A DNA stretch of 64,000 bases from an uncultured Clostridia bacterium (GTDB lineage: Bacteria; Bacillota; Clostridia; Oscillospirales; Ruminococcaceae), in assembly GCA_947630555.1 (NCBI GenBank), contig CANRIA010000001.1, forward strand, positions 124,001 to 188,000. Reading direction: 5' to 3'. The position numbers and the translations under genes are program-made. The notes beneath the pieces are model-generated. The model was given only the letters and a program-made list of their open reading frames with translations. It did no database searches and was not told the DNA's origin. Positions 27,856 through 36,325 of this stretch are shown here, in pieces (position 1 is the first letter of the stretch; every line of letters begins with the position of its first letter).

Positions 27856-28953
27856 GTGAACATATCCGGTGTTTTAAGCGGCAGACTTGCCGATAGGCTT
27901 GCGCTGCTTCTGATATGTCTTGTATCATTCAGCCTGGGCGGCGGCTTTGAACTGCCCGTGGCTGCGTTTTTGCTGTCTGTAATACTTTCATCGCTCTCGC
28001 AGATAATGCGAAAATACCCCTATGTACCGATAATAATAAACGCCGCACTTTGCTTTGTATCGCCTATGTTTTTATGCGCCCTGCCGATGATGCTCTATGA
28101 TGCTTTAAGCTGCAAAAAGTGGTGGGCGGTGCTGCCTGCCGTGGGTGCATTTGTGCAAATATCGCAGCTTTCATCGGCGCAGCTTGCCACAGCTGTGGCA
28201 GGGGCAGCAGCATCTGTGATAGTATACGCGCGTGTTTCTGCTCTTGAAGTAACGGTAAACAACCTTGCGGCACTGCGTGATGAAGTCGCGGAGAAAAACA
28301 TGATCCTTGCAAAACAAAATGTGCAGATAGTAAAGGCGCAGGACAACGAAGTGCACCTTGCCGCCCTGCGTGAGAGAGAACGCATAGCGCGCGATATTCA
28401 CGACAACGTGGGGCATATGCTTACGCGCTCGCTGCTGCAATCGGGGGCGCTTATCGTTCTTAACAAAGACGAGGGTTTAAAAGAGCCTCTGCGGCAGCTG
28501 AAAGACACCCTTGACAGCGCAATGACGGGCATAAGGGCAGGCGTTCATGATCTTCACGATGATGCGATAGACCTGCAAAAGGTTCTTGAAGAAAGCTGCC
28601 GTGCGTGCGACAGCCGTTTCAAAGTAAAGCTGTGTTATGATGCCGAGGGCGATATTCCCGGCAAGGTGAAATTATGCATCGCAGCCATTGTGAAAGAGGG
28701 GCTTTCAAATGCTGTGAAACATTCCGGCGGCGATGAGATATCGGTGGTTTTTCGCGAACACCCTGCGTTTTATCAGCTTATGATAACCGACAACGGCAGC
28801 TGCAATGGCATATCGGGGGTCGGCATGGGTCTTAAAAATATGGAAGAAAGGGCAACAGGCTTAGGCGGCAGGATAACTTTTACACCCACGCGTGAGGGGT
28901 TTAAGATATTCATGTCCGCGCCGAAAAACTATGAAGATAATAATTACAGATGA
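27856..28953 (+). CDS. Sensor histidine kinase (NarL/LiaS class)
   Basis: ORF 27640..28953, but a -10-like TATAAT lies just upstream of 27841, so start is likely ATG 27841 or GTG 27856; RERERIARDIHDNVGHML, SNAVKHSG, GVGMGLKNMEERA. Confidence 0.88.
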   Translation: MNISGVLSGRLADRLALLLICLVSFSLGGGFELPVAAFLLSVILSSLSQIMRKYPYVPIIINAALCFVSPMFLCALPMMLYDALSCKKWWAVLPAVGAFVQISQLSSAQLATAVAGAAASVIVYARVSALEVTVNNLAALRDEVAEKNMILAKQNVQIVKAQDNEVHLAALRERERIARDIHDNVGHMLTRSLLQSGALIVLNKDEGLKEPLRQLKDTLDSAMTGIRAGVHDLHDDAIDLQKVLEESCRACDSRFKVKLCYDAEGDIPGKVKLCIAAIVKEGLSNAVKHSGGDEISVVFREHPAFYQLMITDNGSCNGISGVGMGLKNMEERATGLGGRITFTPTREGFKIFMSAPKNYEDNNYR

Positions 28954-29554
28954 TGACAGACTGGCGGCAATGTCGCTGAAAACAATACTTGAAAGCGTGG
29001 GCGTTGAGGTCGCAGGCTTGGGCGGCAGCGGCGAAGAAGCCGTTAAGCTTTACGACGAACTTTTTCCCGATGTTATGCTTATGGACATACGCATGGGCGG
29101 CATGGACGGCATAGAGGCAGGCGAGGAGATTCTGCGCCGCCACGGCGATGCTAAAATACTTTATCTTACCACCTTTGCAGACGACGAATACATAATAAAA
29201 GCGCTTAGAATGGGCGCAAAGGGGTATATTCTCAAGCAGGATTTTGAAAGCATTTCAGCCGCGCTTGAAACGGTGATGAACGGGCAGAGCGTTTTCGGCG
29301 ACAGGATAATGGGGCGCATACCGCAGCTTATCAGGCAAAAGGGCGACTATGATTTTGAGGGGCACGGCATAAGCGCGAAAGAAAAAGAAATAATGGAACT
29401 TGTGGCGGCAGGGCTGAGCAACAAAGAAATAGCCGCGAAGCTTTTCCTCGGCGAGGGAACGGTGCGAAACTACATCAGCACGCTGCTTGAAAAGCTCTCC
29501 CTGCGCGACCGCACACAGCTGGCGATATATTATTACACTGAGGTGAATAAGTGA
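28931..29554 (+). CDS. Response regulator, NarL/FixJ family
   Basis: ORF 28892..29554 with likely start MKIIITDDDRLAAMSL; C-terminal LuxR HTH (GLSNKEIAAKLFLGEGTVRNYISTLLEKL). Confidence 0.93.
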   Translation: MKIIITDDDRLAAMSLKTILESVGVEVAGLGGSGEEAVKLYDELFPDVMLMDIRMGGMDGIEAGEEILRRHGDAKILYLTTFADDEYIIKALRMGAKGYILKQDFESISAALETVMNGQSVFGDRIMGRIPQLIRQKGDYDFEGHGISAKEKEIMELVAAGLSNKEIAAKLFLGEGTVRNYISTLLEKLSLRDRTQLAIYYYTEVNK

Positions 29555-29760
29555 GTTTGGTGGGTAAATAATTACGCTGTTTGCGCTTATTAGAGGTTAG
29601 AAGTTAGATGTTAGAAATTAGAAATGGTTTTGCGGCGTTAGCGCGTTCTTGCCATACCTGCGGTTCAGAGTTAGATGCAAGAGGCAAGATTTATTTTTGC
29701 TGCTTTCGCAGCGCGCAGGAGCGCGTTCAACACTCCACAGTACGCAAAAGTTTAAAACAC

Positions 29761-29838
29761 TGTCAAGAAACCAAAAGTTTTCGGTCAAGCCTTTTTCAAA
29801 AGGCTTGCGAGGCGTGGGGCAGAGCCCCACAAAACACA
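29761..29838 (+). repeat. Block A intergenic repeat, copy
   Basis: TGTCAAGAAACCAAAAGTTTTCGGTCAAGCCTTTTTCAAAAGGCTTGCGAGGCGTGGGGCAGAGCCCCACAAAACAC. Confidence 0.9.
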
Positions 29839-30003
29839 GCGTGCGCGCCGCTATTAGAAGTAAGATGTTAGAAGTTAGAGGTTAGAAATGGTTTTTAAAG
29901 CTTTGCGCAAACTTTTTCAAAATGCTCATCTTGCCTCTTGCTTCTAGTTTTCTTGCTTCTAATAGCTGAGCCTCTCCTTTGAGAAGACCTTTGCTCTTTT
30001 ACC

Positions 30004-30022
30004 GCGTTCCATTATGGAACGC
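30004..30022 (-). repeat. GCGTTC hairpin repeat, variant stem
   Basis: GCGTTCCATTATGGAACGC; reverse-complement flanks match the 23893/24011 copies. Confidence 0.75.
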
Positions 30023-30116
30023 CATACAATATGAAAAATCCATAACAAAAAGTGTGCCATAGTGTTAGTACACTCAAAATGAGAAGATAACAAAAATACA
30101 GTGGGGATTTTAACAG

Positions 30117-30142
30117 CTCCGCAGGCTTGCGCGTAAGCGCAA
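30117..30142 (+). repeat. GNRA-capped hairpin repeat, copy
   Basis: CTCCGCAGGCTTGCGC-GTAA-GCGCAA. Confidence 0.8.
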
Positions 30143-30159
30143 ATAATTACATAACAAAA

Positions 30160-30188
30160 AAACGCTCCCATAAAGGGAGCATTTTCAT
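30160..30188. terminator. Terminator for the aminotransferase gene
   Basis: AAAACGCTCCC-ATAAA-GGGAGCATTTTCATTTT. Confidence 0.7.
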
Positions 30189-30198
30189 TTTGTATAGC

Positions 30199-31479
30199 TT
30201 ACTTCTCCAGCAGCTTTTCCGCGGCGGCTATTTTAACCGCTATGCAGAACAGCTCTGCGGCGAGTTTCAGCGTTTCTATCGGCGGAAAACTCGGCGCGAT
30301 GCGGATATTGCTGTCGTGAGGGTCGCTGCCGTATGGGTATGTAGCGCCTGCGTCGGTCAGCGTAACGCCTGCCTCTTTGCACAGCGAAACTATCCTTTTA
30401 GCGCAGCCGTCGGGCGACTGAAAACTGATGAAATATCCGCCGTTTGGCTTTGTCCACGAGCCTATGCCGAGGGGCGCAAGCTGTTCTTCAAGCGTTGCTA
30501 TGACCGCCCTGAACTTGGGCGAGAGTATAGCTGCGTGCTTTTTCATATGCTCCTCCAGTCCGCTCATATCTTTAAAGAACCGCACATGGCGAAGCTGGTT
30601 TATCTTGTCATAGCCGATGGTCTGTATCTTCATCAGCGACTTGAAATACTCTATCGTCTTCACGCTGCCTGCCATAGCCGCAACGCCTGCCCCTGCGAAC
30701 GAAACTTTCGACGTTGACGAGAACATGAACACCATGTCTTCGCTGCCGCACTTTTTGGCTTCGTCGAGGAGGTTCAAAAGGCTGTCGCGCTCGCCGTCAA
30801 GGTGGTGTATGCAGTATGCGTTATCCCAGAAGATACGAAAATCGGGTGCGGCAGGTTTCAAAGCCGCGAACCTCTTGACCGTTTCGTCCGAATATGTAAT
30901 GCCCGTGGGGTTTGAGTACATCGGCACGCACCAAATGCCCTTTATGCTTTCATCGCTCTGCACGAGTTTTTCTACCATGTCCATGTCGGGACCGTCTTTG
31001 CCAAGCGGCACGGTTATCATCTCAAACCCGAGTTTTTCGGTTATGAGAAAATGCCTGTCATAGCCGGGCGCAGGGCACAGCCACTTTATCTTGCCGCAGT
31101 CTTTCCACGGTTTATTTTTGCCGTCAACGCCGAAAAGCATAGCCTTTACCATGGTATCGTACATTATATTAAGGCTGGAATTTCCGAAAACTATAGTTTC
31201 CTCGGGGGTCGCTCCCAGCATTTGCGAAAACAGCTTTTTAGCTGATGCAAGACCGTCAAAGCAGCCGTAATTTCGGGTATCAGTGCCGTCCTCGTCAAAA
31301 AAGTCGGCCTCGCTGTTGAGTATATCCATCATCGGCTGTGCAAGTGTCAGCTGCTCCTTTGCAGGCACGCCGCGCGACATATTAAGGTCTAGTCCCCTGC
31401 TTTTAAATTCGTCATATTTTTTCTGTTCCGCCGCGAGAAGCTGCCTGATTTCTACGGCAGACATATCTTTCAGCATCAT
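30199..31479 (-). CDS. Aspartate aminotransferase-like PLP enzyme (class Ic-like)
   Basis: ORF 30199..31539; start likely at MMLKDMSAVEIRQLL; MSRGVPAKEQLTLAQPM, PLP-Lys region FSSTSKVSFAGAGVA. Confidence 0.85.
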   Translation of the reverse strand: MMLKDMSAVEIRQLLAAEQKKYDEFKSRGLDLNMSRGVPAKEQLTLAQPMMDILNSEADFFDEDGTDTRNYGCFDGLASAKKLFSQMLGATPEETIVFGNSSLNIMYDTMVKAMLFGVDGKNKPWKDCGKIKWLCPAPGYDRHFLITEKLGFEMITVPLGKDGPDMDMVEKLVQSDESIKGIWCVPMYSNPTGITYSDETVKRFAALKPAAPDFRIFWDNAYCIHHLDGERDSLLNLLDEAKKCGSEDMVFMFSSTSKVSFAGAGVAAMAGSVKTIEYFKSLMKIQTIGYDKINQLRHVRFFKDMSGLEEHMKKHAAILSPKFRAVIATLEEQLAPLGIGSWTKPNGGYFISFQSPDGCAKRIVSLCKEAGVTLTDAGATYPYGSDPHDSNIRIAPSFPPIETLKLAAELFCIAVKIAAAEKLLEK

Positions 31480-31633
31480 TTGTAACACCGTTCCTTTTAT
31501 AAAATGTAACCATAGTATATAATATACCAAACAGCGCATTTTTGCAAGTCATTTTGAAAATTCCTGCAAAAAATCACCCTTTTGACCGAAAAAGCCGCTT
31601 ATTTTGCATAACAAACTGGGCAGAATGGCAAAA

Positions 31634-31855
31634 CTATTTCAGATGCTCATAAAACGTGTCGCAGTCGGTAAGCCCCAGAATGTAGTCAACGTTGGTTTTG
31701 TGAAATTGCGCGAGGCGTATCAGCACCGAGGTCGGCACGTCGTTTTCGCCTGTCTCGTACTTTGAATAGCCCGTCTGCGACATATTCAGCACCTTTGCCA
31801 TTTGCGTTTGGTTCATGTCTTTGTCCTCTCTCAGGTCGCGTATTCTTTTATACAT
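31634..31855 (-). CDS. XRE-family HTH transcriptional regulator
   Basis: MYKRIRDLREDKDMNQTQMAKVLNMSQTGYSKYETGENDVPTSVLIRLAQFHKTNVDYILG. Confidence 0.93.
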   Translation of the reverse strand: MYKRIRDLREDKDMNQTQMAKVLNMSQTGYSKYETGENDVPTSVLIRLAQFHKTNVDYILGLTDCDTFYEHLK

Positions 31856-31899
31856 TTTAAATACCCCTTTCAATACGTGCTTGAAATATTATAAATAAT

Positions 31900-31933
31900 C
31901 TGTTTCAGGGTATTGACATTTAGCCTGAAATAG
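31900..31933. promoter_or_regulatory. Candidate operator, inverted repeat overlapping the promoter
   Basis: CTGTTTCAGG - 14 nt - CCTGAAATAG (9/10 complementary). Confidence 0.6.
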
Positions 31934-31941
31934 GTTATAAT
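31913..31941 (+). promoter_or_regulatory. Consensus sigma-A promoter upstream of the LRR protein gene
   Basis: TTGACA-17-TATAAT, exact consensus. Confidence 0.85.
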
Positions 31942-32008
31942 ATTTATTGAGCATAATTCTTTATTATATTATGCAACACAAATATGCACATAGAAAGGCG
32001 GAAATTTT

Positions 32009-32917
32009 ATGAAATTAAAAAAACTTGCGACTGTTCTTGCGGCGGCTGTTCTTGCTGTAGGAAGTGTTCCTGTAACTGCATTTGCGGCAGATGAAGATGA
32101 CGTGGCGGTAGATGATGTACATTTTCCCGATGCGGTATTCAGAACTTACGTTTCAGAAAACTGCGACACCGACAAAGACGGCGTACTTAGCGATGAGGAG
32201 ATAGCAAAGGTGACGTGGATAGAACTTTCGGTGTCTATAACTGCGACCGAAAACCTTATCACCTCTTTGAAAGGCGTTGAATATTTCACAGCGCTTACAA
32301 ATCTTCACGTTGCAGGCAATCCTATCAAAGAGCTTGACGTTAGCAAAAACACCGCGCTGACCAGCCTAGGCTGCGAATTTTGCGAACTTTCTTCGCTTGA
32401 TGTTAGCAAGAACACTGCGCTTACAAAGCTTGAATGCTACCACAACAATATTGCCAAACTTGACCTTAGCAACAACAAGTCGCTTTCAAGACTTGTTTGT
32501 CATGATAATCAGATAGAAAAGCTTGATCTTAGTAATAATGCAGATCTGTATGAAGTTTTCTGCAACGGCAATAAATTGACCGAACTTGACATTTCGGCTA
32601 ATAAATATCTGCTCTATGCGTATCAGAAAGACGAGCCTTCTGTAGGCGGCAATGGTCAGATACAGTATGAGATCGGATATGAGAACACAGGCAGCGCGTG
32701 CCGCTTGACCGTTGACAAAGCCGTAAAAATTATCACCGAGGCGGTAACCGAACCTGAGAAAACTCCCGAAAATAAGCCTGAAACCAAGCCTGAAACTAAG
32801 CCCGAAACCAAGCCTTCCGACGACGAAAACAAGCCCACAGGCGAGGCGGCTGGCATAGCATTTGCAGGCATTGCACTTGCAGGCGCTGCGCTTATGATAA
32901 GCAAGAAGAGAAAGTAA
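32009..32917 (+). CDS. Secreted leucine-rich-repeat protein with C-terminal membrane anchor (possible noncanonical sortase signal)
   Basis: Signal peptide; DTDKDGVLSDEE; LRRs of the L.VSKNTALT.L.C type; KPETKPETKPETKP stalk; KPTGEAAGIAFAGIALAGAALMISKKRK. Confidence 0.85.
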   Translation: MKLKKLATVLAAAVLAVGSVPVTAFAADEDDVAVDDVHFPDAVFRTYVSENCDTDKDGVLSDEEIAKVTWIELSVSITATENLITSLKGVEYFTALTNLHVAGNPIKELDVSKNTALTSLGCEFCELSSLDVSKNTALTKLECYHNNIAKLDLSNNKSLSRLVCHDNQIEKLDLSNNADLYEVFCNGNKLTELDISANKYLLYAYQKDEPSVGGNGQIQYEIGYENTGSACRLTVDKAVKIITEAVTEPEKTPENKPETKPETKPETKPSDDENKPTGEAAGIAFAGIALAGAALMISKKRK

Positions 32918-33024
32918 TTTAACAGTACAAAAAAATCCCCTGCTCTGCTAGAACGGGGGAAATTCTTTTAGAGGCAAGAAAACTAGAAGCAAGAGGCAAG
33001 AGGGTGGGTTTTATACATTGTCTG

Positions 33025-33043
33025 GCGTTCTCTGAGAGAACGC
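33025..33043 (+). repeat. GCGTTC hairpin repeat
   Basis: GCGTTCTC-TGA-GAGAACGC. Confidence 0.8.
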
Positions 33044-33096
33044 GGCAAAAGAGATATCGCTACCACTTAGGGAACGCCCTCTCTTGCATGGGCGTA

Positions 33097-33115
33097 GCGT
33101 TCCCTTTGGGAACGC
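33097..33115 (+). repeat. GCGTTC hairpin repeat, variant stem
   Basis: GCGTTCCC-TTT-GGGAACGC. Confidence 0.7.
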
Positions 33116-33117
33116 CT

Positions 33118-33161
33118 GAAGAATTATTTCGCCCCCAAAACTATAAGCGAAATAATTCTTC
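33118..33161. repeat. 15-bp-stem hairpin related to the P1 stem of the branched element
   Basis: GAAGAATTATTTCGC-14 nt-GCGAAATAATTCTTC. Confidence 0.7.
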
Positions 33162-33305
33162 CCCCGCGGTCGTTTACGACTGCTACACCCATTTGCGGAG
33201 CGCCTGCCGTTAGGGGATTTCGCCGTGCTGCGGTAGCGTTCGCAAGCGACCGCAGGCGACGGGGGTTTTCACCCGGCGTATGCTTGCATACGCTACGACC
33301 CATGA

Positions 33306-33352
33306 TGACCCTTTTGAAAAAGGGTCAATCGAAAACTTTTCTTTTCTTGACA
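33306..33352 (-). repeat. Block A intergenic repeat, variant stem
   Basis: Reverse complement TGTCAAGAAAAGAAAAGTTTTCGATTGACCCTTTTTCAAAAGGGTCA. Confidence 0.88.
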
Positions 33353-33390
33353 AGATTTAAAACATTTGCGTAATGTGGGGCGGTGAACGG

Positions 33391-33416
33391 CTCCGCAGGC
33401 GTGCTGCGAAAGCAGC
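33391..33416 (+). repeat. GNRA-capped hairpin repeat, copy
   Basis: CTCCGCAGGCGTGCTGC-GAAA-GCAGCA. Confidence 0.8.
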
Positions 33417-33453
33417 AAAAATTCTTGCTTCTTGCTTCTGAATCTCTTGCTTC

Positions 33454-34059
33454 TTAGAGCAAGCCTATGATCTCTTTAACGAGCCTTGCAATTTGCGGTA
33501 CAATAAAATACACAGATGCAATTGCCGCCGCCGCATACACCACCAAAGCTGCAATAAACTGAAAAATACACTCTGCCGCGCTGAATTTGAAGTAATCGCG
33601 CACGCCGGCGTTAAGCACCAGCGCTTTTGCATCACCAAGCGTTGCAGGCAGCCTGCCAAAGCGTATCTTCTCATCGGCTGAGAGCGCGCAGTTTTTGTTG
33701 GGGCACTGCTTTTTTCGCTCGCTGTCGCCATAAACGCCGCCAAAAGATGTATTGCACCTAGGACAGCAGTCAACGTCCTCGCGCGCAAAACAGTCCTGCA
33801 CATAATGCATATATGCACAGCACCATTTGCGTATATTGCAGCGGTAGAGGTATCTTACAAGCATAAGCGCCGCGACTATTATAATTACCGCGCAAAGGCG
33901 TTTTATATGCTCCTCATGCCCTGCCGACTGCATTACACTGCGCATAACAAGGCAGCAAAGAGCCGCGCCGCACGGAAAAAGCAAGCACGCCAAAGCCGCT
34001 CTTAAATAGAACGGCTTTTTTGCTCTTGCATCAATAGGTTGGTTCTTTAATTCTTTCAT
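33454..34059 (-). CDS. Membrane protein with zinc-ribbon-like CxxC...C segment, unknown
   Basis: Two N-terminal TMs, CCPRCNTSFGGVYGDSERKKQCPNKNC, C-terminal TMs; good coding context. Confidence 0.7.
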   Translation of the reverse strand: MKELKNQPIDARAKKPFYLRAALACLLFPCGAALCCLVMRSVMQSAGHEEHIKRLCAVIIIVAALMLVRYLYRCNIRKWCCAYMHYVQDCFAREDVDCCPRCNTSFGGVYGDSERKKQCPNKNCALSADEKIRFGRLPATLGDAKALVLNAGVRDYFKFSAAECIFQFIAALVVYAAAAIASVYFIVPQIARLVKEIIGLL

Positions 34060-34062
34060 AAC

Positions 34063-34512
34063 TCAAAATCCGTCAACGACCTTGCCGTGCAGCATAAACT
34101 GTATGCGAGGGTCGTGTTGTTTTATAAAATCTGCATATGCTCTCGCAGTTTCCCAGCCCACGGGGAAATTCACGCCGCCGCTGCCCTTGCCCTTTGACTG
34201 CGATATGTACTCGCCGTGCAGGGGCTTCATGTTCTCATCGTACACGCCAAAGGTGTCTTTGTACACCGCGACATACCATATATCGCTCAGCTTCCACTTT
34301 TTATAGGCCGCCATGTAGCCGTTAGGCCAGTAGAAGTACAGATGACCGTCGGGCGTGAGGTACATATTCTTGACACTGTCAGTTCCCTGCAACTCAGTGC
34401 TCATTTTTTCCATGAACTTTTTCTTTGACTTTTTGTCGGCTATCATGCTTATCACAAAAATAAGCACAAATGCGACAACTATCACTATTACTGCCGGTGG
34501 TACGGGTGGCAT
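34063..34512 (-). CDS. Membrane-anchored protein of unknown function (149 aa)
   Basis: N-terminal TM then soluble domain; 3-nt gap to the next gene. Confidence 0.7.
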   Translation of the reverse strand: MPPVPPAVIVIVVAFVLIFVISMIADKKSKKKFMEKMSTELQGTDSVKNMYLTPDGHLYFYWPNGYMAAYKKWKLSDIWYVAVYKDTFGVYDENMKPLHGEYISQSKGKGSGGVNFPVGWETARAYADFIKQHDPRIQFMLHGKVVDGF

Positions 34513-34535
34513 AAATTTTCCTCCTGTATGTTTTA

Positions 34536-35510
34536 TTACTCTGCAAGACCTGCGGTTATTATCGCCATTTTATATACTTCCTCGGCGTTGCAGCCGCGCG
34601 AGAGGTCGTTTATAGGCGCGTTAAGACCCTGAAGAATAGGGCCGAACGCCTCAAATCCGCCGAATCTCTGGGCTATCTTATAGCCTATGTTGCCTGCGTT
34701 TATGTCAGGGAAAATAAACGTATTAGCCTGACCTGCAACGGGCGAATCCTTAGCCTTGGTCTTGGCAACAACGGGTGAGAAAGCCGCATCAAACTGAAGC
34801 TCGCCGTCAACTGCCAGATCGGGGGCGGCAGCCTTTACCTTTGCGGTGGCGTTGCGCATTTTGTCAACAGTCTCGCCCTTGCCGGAGCCGAGCGTTGAAT
34901 ACGAAAGCATTGCTACCTTGGGGTCAATGCCGAATGCCTTTGCGGTTTTGGCGGTCTCAACGGCTATCTCGCAAAGCTGGTCTTCATCGGGATAGAGGTT
35001 TATAGCGCAGTCGCCCATGGCGTACTTTTCGTCGCCGTTCTCGGTCTCTTTAAAGAGTATAAAGCTTGAAGAAACTATAGAATTGCCCGGCTTGGTCTTG
35101 ATAATTTGCAGCGCAGGACGAACGGTATCAGCTGTTGAATATGTAGCGCCGCCCAAAAGTCCGTCAGCCTTGCCCATTTTAACGAGCATTGTGCCGAAGT
35201 AGTTTGACTTTTTAAGCGCGGCAGTGCAGGCATCTTTATCCATTTTGCCCTTGCGCAGCTCAACCATTTTGTCAACCATCGCATCAAATTCGGGGTATGT
35301 TTCGGGGTCGATTATCTCTATCCCCTCAATGTCAAAACCGCACTGCTTGGCGGCTGCTTTTACCTCGTCGACGTTTCCCAGAAGCAGCGGAGTCAAAAGT
35401 CCGTCAGCTTTAAGGCGTGATGCCGCCTCAAGAATTCTAGGGTCGCTGCCCTCAGTGAAAACGAGTGTTCTGTTGTTTGCTTTTAATACTTCAATAAGAT
35501 TTTCAAGCAT
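34536..35510 (-). CDS. pta: Phosphate acetyltransferase
   Basis: 324 aa; VFTEGSDPRILEAASRL, ADGLLGGATYSTADTVRPALQIIKT, FPDINAGNIGYKIAQR. Confidence 0.95.
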   Translation of the reverse strand: MLENLIEVLKANNRTLVFTEGSDPRILEAASRLKADGLLTPLLLGNVDEVKAAAKQCGFDIEGIEIIDPETYPEFDAMVDKMVELRKGKMDKDACTAALKKSNYFGTMLVKMGKADGLLGGATYSTADTVRPALQIIKTKPGNSIVSSSFILFKETENGDEKYAMGDCAINLYPDEDQLCEIAVETAKTAKAFGIDPKVAMLSYSTLGSGKGETVDKMRNATAKVKAAAPDLAVDGELQFDAAFSPVVAKTKAKDSPVAGQANTFIFPDINAGNIGYKIAQRFGGFEAFGPILQGLNAPINDLSRGCNAEEVYKMAIITAGLAE

Positions 35511-35623
35511 ATATTTTTCCTCCTAAAGTAAATTTAGTATGTTTCCATATGGATATTATACACTACTTTTCAGCAAATTGCAACCGCTTTTTTGAACAAT
35601 TTATAAAAATTCATCACAGGGTA

Positions 35624-35652
35624 TTGACAAACGGCATATAATGTGGTAACAT
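35624..35652 (+). promoter_or_regulatory. Promoter of the metal-resistance operon
   Basis: TTGACA-17-TAACAT. Confidence 0.65.
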
Positions 35653-35669
35653 ATGAACAGATGTTCAAG
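35652..35669. promoter_or_regulatory. ArsR/SmtB-type operator
   Basis: TATGAACAgaTGTTCAaG; perfect TGAACA-2-TGTTCA core, typical of CadC/SmtB sites, overlapping the -10. Confidence 0.8.
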
Positions 35670-35717
35670 TGTTCTCTTGAATAAATGATGACATATTCAT
35701 TTTAAGGAGGAATAAAC

Positions 35718-36074
35718 ATGGCAGACGATATGCAGCTTTGCGAAACACAATGTGTTCACGAAGATATTGTAGAAAAGGTAAAAAAGCTTCTGCCCGACGA
35801 AGAGGCAATTTATGATCTGGCAGACCTTTTCAAGATGTTCGGTGATACGACGAGAATGAAGATAATGTACGTTCTGCTGGAGTCGGAGATGTGCGTTTGC
35901 GATATTGCTGAAATTCTGGGCATGACACAAAGCGCTATCTCACATCAGCTTAGAATACTTAAATCTTCAAAGCTGATAACCAGCCGCCGCGAGGGCAAAT
36001 CTGTAATATATTTTTTGGCAGATGACCATGTACGCTCGATAGTCAACCAAGGCATGGAGCATATTTTTGAATAA
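35718..36074 (+). CDS. cadC: ArsR/SmtB-family metal-responsive repressor, CadC-like
   Basis: N-terminal CETQC, ESEMCVCDIAE, HTH AISHQLRILKSSKLI, and C-terminal DDHVRSIVNQGMEHIFE consistent with alpha3N and alpha5 metal sites. Confidence 0.88.
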   Translation: MADDMQLCETQCVHEDIVEKVKKLLPDEEAIYDLADLFKMFGDTTRMKIMYVLLESEMCVCDIAEILGMTQSAISHQLRILKSSKLITSRREGKSVIYFLADDHVRSIVNQGMEHIFE

Positions 36075-36093
36075 TTTTAAAGGAGTTTTTATC

Positions 36094-36312
36094 ATGAAAA
36101 AGACATACAAGCTGGAAGACTTAGACTGCGCAAACTGCGCCGCAAAAATGGAAAATGCTATAAAGGACATTCCCGGAGTAAACGACTGCTCAATAAGCTT
36201 TATGGCGCAGAGAATGACTATAGATGCGGACGATAAAAGCTTTGACAGCATAATGAAAAAGGCTGTTAAAGCCTGCCGCAAAATTGAACCCGACTGCACT
36301 ATAATATTGTAA
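36094..36312 (+). CDS. Stand-alone heavy-metal-associated (HMA) domain protein
   Basis: MKKTYKLEDLDCANCAAKMENAIKDIPGVNDCSISF; RBS AAAGGAG. Confidence 0.9.
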   Translation: MKKTYKLEDLDCANCAAKMENAIKDIPGVNDCSISFMAQRMTIDADDKSFDSIMKKAVKACRKIEPDCTIIL

Positions 36313-36325
36313 GGGGAGACCCAAA

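Noticed and set aside
29608-29885. ORFs in the 29.6-29.9 kb region
   Set aside because: Same reason: open frames created by repeat modules, appearing in several frames at once.
29590-29963. CRISPR array
   Set aside because: Iterated motifs are degenerate and only 7-10 nt, without regular spacers or cas genes.
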